Shown one piece after another: positions 27,295-36,207 of a stretch of DNA of 41,480 bases. Under the pieces are notes generated by a model that was given only the letters and a program-made list of their open reading frames with translations, was not told the DNA's origin and did no database searches. Where the stretch lies: contig JAJYYS010000003.1 in assembly GCA_021800745.1 (NCBI GenBank), forward strand, positions 1 to 41,480, written 5' to 3'. The stretch's first letter is position 1. Each line of letters starts with the position of its first letter. Source of the DNA: a bacterium (GTDB lineage: Bacteria; SZUA-79; Acidulodesulfobacterales; Acidulodesulfobacteraceae). Position numbers and translations under genes: made by a program.

Positions 27295-28200
27295 TCAAAT
27301 ACTAAGTATTTTTTCTATAATTTTCTTAACGTCTCCTACTCTCTCCGGAGCTATATAGCCTTCCATTCCAAGCGGATAAGCATTCCTTGGAAAGTCCGGG
27401 ATTTCTATTATACGAGGAACTTTTAATCCTTCCGCAACGGCATACGGCATACTAGGGTTGCCGATAAACAAACCGGCTCCGTTTATAATATCTGCCAATT
27501 CTAAAAAATCAGCGCAGGTAATAAAATTATCGGCAATGCCGGAAACGCAGTCAAAATCATTCTTGGTTCCGACTGCCGCAATATTGCATTTATTTTTAAA
27601 ACCCTCAAGCGCCGCCGCCCAGAAATCTTTATTTTTAGAGCGGTATCTCGGTGTAAACGCTAAAACTATATTCGGTAGTTTTTTACCGGTATTTGCATTT
27701 TCGATGTCATTTTCAATAAACATCCATTTTTCCGCAGGATTAAGGCTTAAGCCGAAAACTTGGGCATAGCTTAAAGCTAAATGATTGTTATTAGTATCGG
27801 TCAACCTGAATTTATCTAATATAAAATCTACTTCCGTTAAATATCCGTCCATATACTCTAAAGGAATCGGCGTTACTATAAAAATACCGTTTTCGGTCTT
27901 AAAATACGGCGGAAACGGGTTGTGCATAAAAACAACGCTTACCCTTTTAATGTAAGGCTGGCTCAATAATAACGGCATTAAAGACAATGCGGTTTTTTCG
28001 TCTAAAAATCTTGCGCCGAATCCCGGAGCATTGCTGGTATTCATAATAAAATGTTCTGCTCCGAGGGCTTTAACCGCCGGCAGGGAATATATTATGTCTC
28101 CCGCGTTTCCGCTATGAATGCAGGATTTTAATTTTTCGGTTTTATCGGAGGATTCCTTAAATTTATCTGCTATTATTTTAAATTTTAATGAAATATTCAA
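27295..28200 (-). CDS. GT9/heptosyltransferase-like protein
   Basis: 301 residues. CIHSGNAGDIIYSLPAVKALG near residue 26-46 resembles the Gly-Asp-x-(I/V)-x-S/A-x-P start of heptosyltransferase-type proteins, and NGAGLFIGNPSMPYAVAEGLKVPRIIEI matches the C-terminal substrate loop. The canonical HDTG motif is replaced by GNPSMP, so it may bind a different ligand or be catalytically altered. It sits 19 bp downstream of cysC in the island. Glycosyltransferase activity is probable rather than certain. Confidence 0.6.
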   Translation of the reverse strand: MNISLKFKIIADKFKESSDKTEKLKSCIHSGNAGDIIYSLPAVKALGAEHFIMNTSNAPGFGARFLDEKTALSLMPLLLSQPYIKRVSVVFMHNPFPPYFKTENGIFIVTPIPLEYMDGYLTEVDFILDKFRLTDTNNNHLALSYAQVFGLSLNPAEKWMFIENDIENANTGKKLPNIVLAFTPRYRSKNKDFWAAALEGFKNKCNIAAVGTKNDFDCVSGIADNFITCADFLELADIINGAGLFIGNPSMPYAVAEGLKVPRIIEIPDFPRNAYPLGMEGYIAPERVGDVKKIIEKILSI

Positions 28201-28219
28201 AAGTTTAAATATTCTTTAA

Positions 28220-28828
28220 TTATATATTAAAATTATTAAGAAACCCGATAATAGTTTTAACCGCTTCTTCAGCCTCAGATTTGCCGGCCTTTATATGTAC
28301 ATCCGGATTTTCCGGCTTTTCGTAAGGAGAATCTACGCCCGTATAGCTTTCTATTTCTCCGTTCAACGCCCTTTTGTACCAGCCCTTGGCATCTCTCTTA
28401 ACGCATTCGTGAAAAGGGGTGTCTATAAAGATTTCAACGAAATCGCCGGAGTCTATTATTTCCTTCGCGGTCTGCCTGTGGGCTCTTAAAGGCGAAATAA
28501 AAGATGCTATAACGATAATTCCTGCATCTACTAAAAGCTTGGCGGCTTCGGCGGTTCTTTTTATGTTTTCCAATCTGTCTTCTTCGGAAAACCCCAGCCC
28601 CCTGCTTAGTCCGTGTCTTATATTATCGCCGTCGAGCAGATATGTATGGCGGCCTTTTTCGTTTAACCGCTCTTCGAGTAAATTGGCAATGGTGCTTTTT
28701 CCGCATCCGCTGAGTCCGGTAAGCCACAAAACGCACCCTCTCTGGTTTTTAAGTTTTTCCCTGTCGCTCCTTTTTATTTTATGTTCTTGCCAAACGATAC
28801 ATTGGTTTGAATGATCTTTTAGGGACAT
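28220..28828 (-). CDS. cysC: Adenylylsulfate (APS) kinase
   Basis: 202 residues from the ATG at 28828; a longer frame from 28867 would overlap the preceding gene and adds nothing conserved, whereas IVWQEHKIKRSDRE after this start matches the usual CysC beginning. Walker A GLSGCGKST at residues 38-46, DGDNIRHGLSRGLGFSEEDR, and ISPLRAHR for APS/PAPS binding. It phosphorylates APS to PAPS, the universal sulfate donor. No sulfate adenylyltransferase gene is visible. Placement directly after a sulfotransferase-like gene argues for glycan sulfation rather than sulfate assimilation. Confidence 0.93.
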   Translation of the reverse strand: MSLKDHSNQCIVWQEHKIKRSDREKLKNQRGCVLWLTGLSGCGKSTIANLLEERLNEKGRHTYLLDGDNIRHGLSRGLGFSEEDRLENIKRTAEAAKLLVDAGIIVIASFISPLRAHRQTAKEIIDSGDFVEIFIDTPFHECVKRDAKGWYKRALNGEIESYTGVDSPYEKPENPDVHIKAGKSEAEEAVKTIIGFLNNFNI

Positions 28829-28832
28829 ATAT

Positions 28833-29858
28833 CTATTTATTAGTTGTTTCGTTGATTGATAAAACATTTCTGGATTCCTGCTTACGCAGGAATGACGATG
28901 TCGCCGCTAAGTCTCTTGTCAATTCGGCAATTTTTGCGTCTTTTTTATCGGACTCTTTTTTTAAATAAAGCAATGCGTCGAATTGCGCCTGCATATATAA
29001 AAGCGTGGAGCGGAGTTCCTCCATCCATGAATAAATTTTATTAATTTTCGCCGCCGCTTCGATACCGTCTATGGAAATTTCATCCATTGCGATGCGTTTA
29101 AGCAAAACATAAAGTTCGGCAATTTTAGGCGGAACTTCCGCATTTGCGGCAAGGTCGGATATGCCAAAACTTGTATGCCTTAAGGATTCGCTCAAAAATG
29201 ATTCTTTATACTCAATAAATTCCGGACTCTCTGCATCAAACTTCAAATTTAAACGTTCTGCCGTTCTTCCGAGCTGTTTTTCGGGGTTTTTCATCAACTC
29301 GTCGTAATCGACGACAATGCGGTTATAGCCTGACGAATAAATCAATGAAGCCGTAATGTAGCCGAGCCATATATAACAGCCCTTAACTATATCAAACCCG
29401 TCCCTTTTCTGCATAGATTTTGCAGAACTTAAAGGATTGCGGCATGCTATTATATAAGATATTTCGGCCCCTTCGTCTTTAAATATATCGTTCCATACAG
29501 GCAAAAGCCGTGCGATTAAAGGGTCTTTAAAACCGAATAAATCGGTCGATTCAAACCTCCTTTGCAGGATATTTGCGGCAATAGGATAAAAAGCCGATAA
29601 AATCTGCTTCGTATTGTCGTCGAATACGGGCAAAACCGGATTATCCCACGTATAACCTATAGAATTCAGCATACTTATGTCTAAAAAGCTTATTTCTAAA
29701 TCCTCGAAATACCCTTTTTCGTTATCCGGACCGGCGACATCCTGTCCGTAAAACTTCCCGAGATTGACCCCTAAAACTTGAAGCCCCCTTGTAATTGCGC
29801 TCGTGCCGCTCCGCTGAACCCCTATTACCGCAATAATCCTTTTCTTTTTTAATGTCAT
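28833..29858 (-). CDS. PAPS-dependent sulfotransferase-like protein
   Basis: 341 residues. VIGVQRSGTSAITRGLQVLG near residues 11-30 is the 5'-phosphosulfate-binding loop of the sulfotransferase P-loop family. YIIACRNPLSSAKSMQKRDGF near 130-150 fits the 3'-phosphate-binding CRNP...S block, and HWY-type residues follow in the acceptor half. A C-terminal coiled region ends with LAATSSFLRKQESR, the translation of an inserted repeat (28870-28896). The start overlaps the upstream gene by 4 bp (ATGA). With cysC next it probably forms a sulfate-transfer pair acting on the glycan assembled by the island. Confidence 0.78.
   Translation of the reverse strand: MTLKKKRIIAVIGVQRSGTSAITRGLQVLGVNLGKFYGQDVAGPDNEKGYFEDLEISFLDISMLNSIGYTWDNPVLPVFDDNTKQILSAFYPIAANILQRRFESTDLFGFKDPLIARLLPVWNDIFKDEGAEISYIIACRNPLSSAKSMQKRDGFDIVKGCYIWLGYITASLIYSSGYNRIVVDYDELMKNPEKQLGRTAERLNLKFDAESPEFIEYKESFLSESLRHTSFGISDLAANAEVPPKIAELYVLLKRIAMDEISIDGIEAAAKINKIYSWMEELRSTLLYMQAQFDALLYLKKESDKKDAKIAELTRDLAATSSFLRKQESRNVLSINETTNK
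28870..28896. repeat. Dispersed hairpin repeat inside the sulfotransferase 3' end
   Basis: CTGGATTCCTGCTTACGCAG plus GAATGAC: an 8-bp stem ATTCCTGC/GCAGGAAT with a 4-nt loop. It matches 41285-41311 at 26 of 27 positions and is half-present at 21977. Read on the minus strand it encodes SFLRKQESR, a peptide commonly produced by this repeat class in bacterial proteins. Confidence 0.8.
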
Positions 29859-30496
29859 TTGCCTTCTGAATTGGAGGCGCCGTTTATTTTAGTTTTCATA
29901 TCTTTCAAAATATTTTCCCAAATATCTATATTGGGCTTAAGTTCAAACTCGACTATATCTGCAAGAAGAACGTAATCCTGTTCCACCTGAGTCGAAAGAA
30001 CCGAAGCAAGAATTTTTTCGAGGTCGTTAAAATAAGACTGGACGCTTTTGCCCTCGTAAACAAGGCTGTCGTAATCTATTTTTAAAAACTCCGATATTTT
30101 CTCCATAATCTGAATAAACGTTGTTAGCCCTTTAAGATATTCGGAAAAATTCTTAAACCCTCCGGCGCTGTTTCCCCACCTTATTTCATCCGTCGCTTTT
30201 ACTATGCCTGCTTTAAACTCGTTTAAAAATGCTATAACTGCTTCAATAGAACCGTTTAAAAGTTCCAGCTGGCTCATAGTGGCTATTTTAATCTCGTCGG
30301 CGTTTCCTAACTTGAAAGCCTTAGATTTATCGGCGTTCAGCATCAAATCGTCGTATTGGGTTCCGTTTATAACTATATTTTTTATTACCCTGCCTTCCGG
30401 AATAAAACGTTTTATGTCCCCTCCGTATAAAATATCGTGCATACTGCCCTCGTTTGAAACGGAATCGGTCAAATTCCCGTCAACGTATAATTTCAT
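29855..30496 (-). CDS. Conserved-looking protein of unknown function in glycan operon
   Basis: 213 residues, acidic. The N-terminal ~70 residues look like small beta strands (MKLYVDGNLTDSV, VIKNIVINGTQYDDLML). Residues 75-205 are helical with heptad-like spacing (LELLNGSIEAVIAFLNEFKAGIV, FLKIDYDSLVYEGKSVQSYF). There is no signal peptide or membrane segment. Both ends overlap neighbours by 4 bp, so it is tightly coupled to the GT9 gene upstream and the sulfotransferase downstream. It could be a scaffold or flagellin-binding accessory protein, but I do not recognise a family. Confidence 0.7.
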   Translation of the reverse strand: MKLYVDGNLTDSVSNEGSMHDILYGGDIKRFIPEGRVIKNIVINGTQYDDLMLNADKSKAFKLGNADEIKIATMSQLELLNGSIEAVIAFLNEFKAGIVKATDEIRWGNSAGGFKNFSEYLKGLTTFIQIMEKISEFLKIDYDSLVYEGKSVQSYFNDLEKILASVLSTQVEQDYVLLADIVEFELKPNIDIWENILKDMKTKINGASNSEGK

Positions 30497-32223
30497 ATTA
30501 ACTCCTCCGTTTTACAATTAAAGTTAACTTTAATCTTGTCTAAAAACAGCATTGAAACTTTTTTAAATATATTTAATTGGAGCTTATATCTTGAATAACT
30601 TTTAAGCGAATCGACGGCAAGGCCGAACAAATCATAGCTTACGGAACTGTTCTGGTTTATAACGTGAATCTGGTTAAACAAAGACAGGTCATCGTAAACC
30701 GAGGATAAATATTTTAATTCAAAATCTATAGATTTTATATTGCCGGTATATTCCTCTATTTTTTTATAATTAAAAGGGTCATGAAGAGCCAGATTAATCA
30801 TTTTTTTTGTCTCCGACATGCCTCTTTCGCATAAAGAGATAAGGCTTTCTACCGTCTTTAACTCTTCGCCCGCATCTAAGCTAAGATTATATTCTATGCC
30901 CTCAAAACAGTCAAGAAAAAGTTCGATTTCGTTTTCGTCTATCTTCCAAAAATCTCCTTCGTAATAATGTTCGAGCGCTAATTTAAGTATTTTTAGCTTC
31001 AAATCTTTAAAGTTAAGTTTAATTTTTACGGCAGGAAAAAAATCTATGAATTCTTTCGAATCGAATCTCGACAGATACGGAATAATGCCGCTATTTTTAT
31101 ATTTAGACAGTTTTTCGGCGCAGCCGTTTTCTTTTTCAAGAACCATAAGCGACATATCGTAAATATATTCCGGCTTGATAAGTCCCTGGCATACCGGATT
31201 TAAACATTTAAGATTAAAATCGCACGGAAAGCATCCTATATCGGGCACGACAAGCAGGCGGTTTTCGGCGTATGGTCCGGTTTCCAGAAAACCGACGTTT
31301 CCCGTATAAATAACGATTAATTTAGTCCCGGCAGCAACCCCGATATGCATTGTTCCTGTATCGTGCGTTATCAGAAGATTTGAGCGCCGGACGACGTAAA
31401 CGAGGTCTGAAACGGAAGTTTTACCGGTAAGGTTTATAAGCCTTTCGTCCGCAACGGCAGATTCTATATAGCCGCCGGCTTTAACGTCGTAATTTGCTCC
31501 AAGCAAAACAACTTTAATTTTTGAATCGCCGGCTAAAAGCATCTTTGCTAATTCGGCAAAATAATCGTAACGCCATTTTTTAAGTTCTGTCGAGGCTCCT
31601 ATCGCGAAAGAAATAACCGTATCGTTTTCTTCTATATCGTATTTTTTTAAAGCGTCAGGTTCTTTATGGACTCCGTCTGTTTTTTTTGTATCCAAATAGA
31701 TATTGTTTACGTGTGTTTTATTGCCGCCCTGCTTTGTTTTTAAGGTTCTTTCATATATGTCCACGAGGTTTAAAATGCTTACCTTTCTGTTTTTAACGGC
31801 AGAAAATATATAGGCTATCATTTGGTCGTTAGATATTATAGTTCCTTCTCGGGTTACGGATATGCCTATATTTTTTAACGAATTTAATATATAAAGAAAA
31901 TATGCGCTTATTTCGTCATGGGAAAGATTTACGGCAAGGTCGTAATTTACGTTTAAAATACCGTCGAACATGGCATTTAAGGCTCTTAAAATTTCTAAAG
32001 TAAATTCGAAATTGTTTGCTTTCAAGAGCCCTGACAGTCCTTTAAAATCTACGGCTTTAATTTCATCTATATACGGCAGAAACGGCGCAATCTCCGCAAA
32101 TTCGCTAGAAATTATAAGTTTAACATGGCTTTCGGGATAGGTTAATTTAATTTTTTTAAAAAGAGCGGTGGACTGTATAAGGTCGCCCATACGGGTAAGA
32201 TTCAGTATGATTATATTTTTCAT
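30493..32223 (-). CDS. GT9 heptosyltransferase-like protein with helical C-terminal extension
   Basis: 576 residues. NLTRMGDLIQSTALFKKIKLTYPESHV at the N-terminus and LLITHDTGTMHIGVAAGTKLIVIYTG near 290-315 are the two signature blocks of ADP-heptose glycosyltransferases. A cluster of cysteines (IGCFPCDFNLKCLNPVCQG) follows and is shared with its paralogue at 34067. The last ~200 residues are helical and beyond normal GT9 length. In flagellar loci such long GT9 proteins are candidates for flagellin glycosylation. It starts 7 bp after the CgeB-type gene and overlaps the next by 4 bp. Confidence 0.82.
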   Translation of the reverse strand: MKNIIILNLTRMGDLIQSTALFKKIKLTYPESHVKLIISSEFAEIAPFLPYIDEIKAVDFKGLSGLLKANNFEFTLEILRALNAMFDGILNVNYDLAVNLSHDEISAYFLYILNSLKNIGISVTREGTIISNDQMIAYIFSAVKNRKVSILNLVDIYERTLKTKQGGNKTHVNNIYLDTKKTDGVHKEPDALKKYDIEENDTVISFAIGASTELKKWRYDYFAELAKMLLAGDSKIKVVLLGANYDVKAGGYIESAVADERLINLTGKTSVSDLVYVVRRSNLLITHDTGTMHIGVAAGTKLIVIYTGNVGFLETGPYAENRLLVVPDIGCFPCDFNLKCLNPVCQGLIKPEYIYDMSLMVLEKENGCAEKLSKYKNSGIIPYLSRFDSKEFIDFFPAVKIKLNFKDLKLKILKLALEHYYEGDFWKIDENEIELFLDCFEGIEYNLSLDAGEELKTVESLISLCERGMSETKKMINLALHDPFNYKKIEEYTGNIKSIDFELKYLSSVYDDLSLFNQIHVINQNSSVSYDLFGLAVDSLKSYSRYKLQLNIFKKVSMLFLDKIKVNFNCKTEELI

Positions 32224-32230
32224 CGCCGAA

Positions 32231-34051
32231 TTAGAGCCCTTCGAGTTTGGCTAATTTTGTTCTTATCGCCCATAACATTAAAATCATAGCTTCAGACTTA
32301 GACAGCCTGCCCTTTCCGCTTTTTATGCGCTCTGCCATATCTCTTATAGAAAGCGATTTCTTGCCGGAAAACTGCATAATAAGGTCGTGAAGCTCTTTAT
32401 TTCCTTCGGTTTCTTTCAAGAGCTCAGAAATATTTTGCTTTCTGGTTTCAAGTTTAGATTTTATCTGTTCGTATGAACCTAAAAGTATTATATTCATCAT
32501 CTCGCGGATGCGGCTTTCATATGTATGGTTTTTCACGGCAGTTTCCCTGCCGTGAGCGGCTATAGCGAGTCTTTCCTCTTCATTGGCAAGATAATATTTT
32601 ATTTTTTTCCTCAAATCGTCCACCGTTTCAAAGACGACTAAATCTTTTCCGTCTTCAAAAACTCCTTCCATATACCTGCGCCTGTCCACAAGCTGAAAAC
32701 CTCCGCATGCTAAGATTTCGTAAACTCTAGGATTTAAAAAATCGCCGTTCGGATTTATGTCCCAGTGCCACATAGAAGAATGAAGATTTATATTTATTTT
32801 AGAATAGTTATATATTTTGACGGCTTCTTCTTCCGTGAACCTCCTGCCGCCTTCCTGAATCAATAAACTTAAAGGCAGTCCGGCATGCCAGTCGCTTCCC
32901 CATATTTTGAAATTAAAATCGATAAGCTGGGCAAAAACGTTTTTCCTGTTATAATAACCCGCTCCGGCAAAACTTACGTCGGAACCATATTTTATTCGGT
33001 CTTCTTCGTTAATTTCGATAATTTTTTTATGAAAATCGGGAAGGCAGGCTAAAGGGAGATAATGATAGTTATTCGCTCCGATGCTTTTTAGCTCTTCAAA
33101 AAAATCGTCTTTCTGTATCGTAAAGAAATAATCGACGTTTTTTACTATGGTATTCCAGTATGTAAGCGTCCTGAAATCTTCTACGAACCAGTATGCCGTT
33201 TTAATCCCCATACTCTTCAGTTTAAGCAGAGTTCTTTCGCTTGCCGGAGACTGCGCCATAAAAATAACCATGTCCGGCGGTTCGTTAAAAACGGAAGAAA
33301 GAAGGGCTTCGGACATAAGGTTAAAAAGGCTTTGCTTTAACGAATTTACATGGTCTTCGTTTGGAGTAAATTCCCCCATATATTTATATGCATCGTAAAA
33401 TTTTGAAAAATCTAGTATTTTTGCGTCGTATCCGAGGCTCAAAAGAGCCGAATACAAATAATTTCCGATTGTGGAAGATCCACCATACATAGGCTGGACT
33501 ACTAAAACCTTGAAAGAAGAAGGAGTAAAAAACTGGTTAATTCCGTAAAGCTTATAAGTTAAGCCGTATGCTTCGGGAAATATTTTCTTGTAAGAAGGCA
33601 GTTCGCAGAATAATATGCTGCCCTTATCGAGTTCCAGCTTTTGCAAAATTGCGGAAGCGTCTGCATAAACGTTTTCGCAGCCGAAACCTAAAACGGTAAG
33701 TTTCACTTTTTTAGGCAATTCAGAGACGTTAAAATTGCTCTTTATAAAATTAAAAGATTTTTCGGAAGGTTCTATTGCCTCTATTTTTATCTCTTTCCCA
33801 TCTTTTTTTAATAAATCCGCTAAAGCTTCTATATGATAACCCGCGCCTAATCCGAAAACTATAATTTTATCCGGTATCCCTTCAGAATTAATCCTGTCCA
33901 TAACCTGAGCCGCCCATTTCCGGGCTTCTGAAACAGGGTCGTAAGCCGAATGAACGGTAATTCCGTTAATCTTAAAAGACGGGGCGGATGCAACTTTGGT
34001 CTGAACTATCTCGAAATTTAAATCGTTACGGCTTATATTTGAATTATTCAT
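32231..34051 (-). CDS. CgeB-type glycosyltransferase with N-terminal Maf/DUF115-like segment
   Basis: 606 residues. Residues ~1-170 resemble the Rossmann part of Maf/DUF115 proteins (KIIVFGLGAGYHIEALADLL). From ~185 the chain follows the CgeB/DUF3880 pattern: LVVQPMYGGSSTIGNYLYSAL, KTAYWFVEDFRTLTYW and LPLACLPDFHK. The GT1-like donor site is NPRVYEILACGGFQLVDRR, and the family tail is EERLAIAAHGRETAVKNHTYESR. Maf proteins glycosylate flagellin with nonulosonic acids in other bacteria, but only the fold resemblance is seen here. It sits between two GT9 genes, directly downstream of fliS. Confidence 0.75.
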   Translation of the reverse strand: MNNSNISRNDLNFEIVQTKVASAPSFKINGITVHSAYDPVSEARKWAAQVMDRINSEGIPDKIIVFGLGAGYHIEALADLLKKDGKEIKIEAIEPSEKSFNFIKSNFNVSELPKKVKLTVLGFGCENVYADASAILQKLELDKGSILFCELPSYKKIFPEAYGLTYKLYGINQFFTPSSFKVLVVQPMYGGSSTIGNYLYSALLSLGYDAKILDFSKFYDAYKYMGEFTPNEDHVNSLKQSLFNLMSEALLSSVFNEPPDMVIFMAQSPASERTLLKLKSMGIKTAYWFVEDFRTLTYWNTIVKNVDYFFTIQKDDFFEELKSIGANNYHYLPLACLPDFHKKIIEINEEDRIKYGSDVSFAGAGYYNRKNVFAQLIDFNFKIWGSDWHAGLPLSLLIQEGGRRFTEEEAVKIYNYSKININLHSSMWHWDINPNGDFLNPRVYEILACGGFQLVDRRRYMEGVFEDGKDLVVFETVDDLRKKIKYYLANEEERLAIAAHGRETAVKNHTYESRIREMMNIILLGSYEQIKSKLETRKQNISELLKETEGNKELHDLIMQFSGKKSLSIRDMAERIKSGKGRLSKSEAMILMLWAIRTKLAKLEGL

Positions 34052-34066
34052 ATTTTTATATTTTTT

Positions 34067-35689
34067 TTAAAACATTTCTAAAATTTTAACAGCGTTATCT
34101 AACAGTAAAATTATATCGTCAAAACTTTTCTGCACTCCGGAAGAATTTAATTCGTCTATAAAATAATCGCAGGCAAGTTTAAGATACCCGTAGTTTAAGC
34201 CTAAAGATTTTACGGCATCTCGGAATTTTTCGAAATATAAGGATTCTTCTCCTCCTTCACCGAAGGACTTCCGTCCGTTTTCAAAAACGGTTTTTACGAA
34301 TGAAATTTCGCGGTTCAAAGAATCCGCCGACTTTCCGTCTATTTTATAATATTTATTCGTATATCTCAAAACATTATTTTTATCTATTGCTGCGTTATTT
34401 TTAGAAAGAACGTTGAGCCAGCAAAATTTTAATATTTCCGAAGCAAGTTCGTTTTTGTTTATTTTCGGCTTATGCATCGGGTAAAAGTGAATTGAATCCG
34501 TATGCTTGCAGACGGCAACCGAAAAATTCCCCCTCCTTACGTTTGCGTTAATTCTTTTTTTAATATCCGAAAGTTCGATTCTTTCATCTTTGAGAGCCGA
34601 ATGCAATTTATTTCTCATAACCTGCAGAAGTACGAGTTCGAAAACATTTTCTGGATTTATATCGTTTTTGCAGGCATAGTTAAACCGGCACGTTTCGTGC
34701 TGTAAACACGGATAGCATTCTATTTTGGAATAAATTACGTACGAATTTTCTATATGCGGTCCCGTTTCATAAAAATTTGCGCTGCCGGTAAAGATGGAAA
34801 CCGACGGAACGTTAAAAATCTGCGCTATGTGAAGAGTTCCTGTATCGGAAGCTATAATTATATGGAAATCTTTTATAAGATAAATAAGCTCGCTCAAGTT
34901 AGTTTTTCCGGTTAGATCTATAATGTTAACGCCTGAAGGCAGGTTTTTTTTTATTTCTTCGGCGGCGGACGATTCTTCCGCCGTTCCGACCAATATTACT
35001 TCGCAGTGAAGGTTTTCCGAAAGCAATTTAATCAAATTTGCATAATTTTTCGACTGCCAGACTCTTTTAGGATGCGTTGCCCCTATGGAAATACAAATTC
35101 TTAAAGGTTTGCCGTCCGTCAGCTTTTTTTTGCTTTTAACCTGTTTTTTCAAGTTTATAATATCGTATGAAGTCTTTATTTCGGCAGGTTTTTCGCTCCC
35201 TATGAGCGAATATATATCTACTATATTTATTCTGTTAAGGCCGCGGTTTTTTACGATATTAAAAAGGTAGTTTGCCGCCGCGCTTCTCGAAATAGATTCG
35301 GCGGTTTTAGGGGATTTGTAGAGAGCCGTAAAACCTCTTTTTTGTTCTTTGAAAAAATTTAAAAAAAGAGAATTTGCAAAATCGTAGTTTAAGTTTACCG
35401 CAAGTTCGTATTCAGAGGAGAAATCGGATAAAAATAAATTAAATTCGCTTAAATTTTCGGCGGAGATACCGGGAGATTTTAACAGGCTTTCATAAGTAAA
35501 AAAATTTATGCCGGCGTTAAAAATATTTCTTATATTATATATGCTTTCGTCTGTTAATAAGCCGATATTTTTTGCTCCGGTTCCTACTAGAGGGGCTAAC
35601 GCTTCTATAAGCGGAATAGATTGAAAAAAATCGCCTAATCTTCTAGTCTGGAATATAAAGATACTATTGTAGGCGTTATTATTTCCCAT
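34067..35689 (-). CDS. GT9 heptosyltransferase-like protein next to fliS
   Basis: 540 residues. FQTRRLGDFFQSIPLIEALAP at the N-terminus and IIASDTGTLHIAQIFNVPSVSIFTG near 285-310 mark the GT9 family; CISIGATHPKRVW supplies the phosphate-binding strand. It carries the same Cys-rich block (CYPCLQHETCRFNYAC) and a long helical C-terminus as the gene at 30493, so the two are paralogues. It is separated from fliS by 12 bp and so is co-transcribed with the flagellar genes. This placement is the best evidence that the island modifies flagellin. Confidence 0.83.
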   Translation of the reverse strand: MGNNNAYNSIFIFQTRRLGDFFQSIPLIEALAPLVGTGAKNIGLLTDESIYNIRNIFNAGINFFTYESLLKSPGISAENLSEFNLFLSDFSSEYELAVNLNYDFANSLFLNFFKEQKRGFTALYKSPKTAESISRSAAANYLFNIVKNRGLNRINIVDIYSLIGSEKPAEIKTSYDIINLKKQVKSKKKLTDGKPLRICISIGATHPKRVWQSKNYANLIKLLSENLHCEVILVGTAEESSAAEEIKKNLPSGVNIIDLTGKTNLSELIYLIKDFHIIIASDTGTLHIAQIFNVPSVSIFTGSANFYETGPHIENSYVIYSKIECYPCLQHETCRFNYACKNDINPENVFELVLLQVMRNKLHSALKDERIELSDIKKRINANVRRGNFSVAVCKHTDSIHFYPMHKPKINKNELASEILKFCWLNVLSKNNAAIDKNNVLRYTNKYYKIDGKSADSLNREISFVKTVFENGRKSFGEGGEESLYFEKFRDAVKSLGLNYGYLKLACDYFIDELNSSGVQKSFDDIILLLDNAVKILEMF

Positions 35690-35701
35690 TAAACAGACGT
35701 A

Positions 35702-36178
35702 TTAAACAGAGACGGCAATACCGCCTGCAACCCGCATATTTGATATACCCGAAGCAGTTGATTCAGCGTTTAACGGCTTATTAACGTCCGAAACTCCCGC
35801 ATTTTGTTTTTTATCTTTTTCTATTATAATCTTCCAGCCGTTTAAAAGATTTTGCAGTATATTAAGGGACTCGTCAAGCTTATGAGCGTCTTTCTTCAGG
35901 TTTGCCGTCGTCAGATGGATTGACAAAAAAGTATAAAGTTTGTTCAAATTTTTTGCGGTTTCTCCGCCCTTTTCCATATTGAGCCTGGCATTAAGCTCGT
36001 TAATAATGGAGACGGCATTAGATATATTTATCGACTTGCCGGCATAATCGTTTTGCGCAAGTTTTTCTTTAGCCTCCTTGATGAAATTTATGGCTCCTTC
36101 ATATGCCATAATAATAAGCGTTCCCTGGTCAACCGTCGAAACGTTGATGTTTTCGTATTTTGAAATTCCGTCGTTCAT
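35702..36178 (-). CDS. fliS: Flagellin export chaperone FliS
   Basis: 158 residues, slightly longer than the usual ~130. N-terminal YENINVSTVDQGTLIIMAYEGAINFIKEAKE matches the FliS start (Y..t.v.ta.p..li.mLYdgai.fl..A). It binds the C-terminus of newly made flagellin and prevents premature polymerisation in the cytoplasm. Charge content is normal, in contrast with the filament proteins. The C-terminal ~30 residues (NKPLNAESTASGISNMRV) are low-complexity. Located between fliD and the first GT9 gene, 29 bp after fliD. Confidence 0.9.
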   Translation of the reverse strand: MNDGISKYENINVSTVDQGTLIIMAYEGAINFIKEAKEKLAQNDYAGKSINISNAVSIINELNARLNMEKGGETAKNLNKLYTFLSIHLTTANLKKDAHKLDESLNILQNLLNGWKIIIEKDKKQNAGVSDVNKPLNAESTASGISNMRVAGGIAVSV

Positions 36179-36207
36179 AAAATATATCCTCCGTAAAATT
36201 TAATTTA

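Noticed and set aside
28829..28867. Longer CysC start at 28867
   Set aside because: Lies within the sulfotransferase gene and near an inserted repeat; conserved CysC sequence begins after the ATG at 28828.
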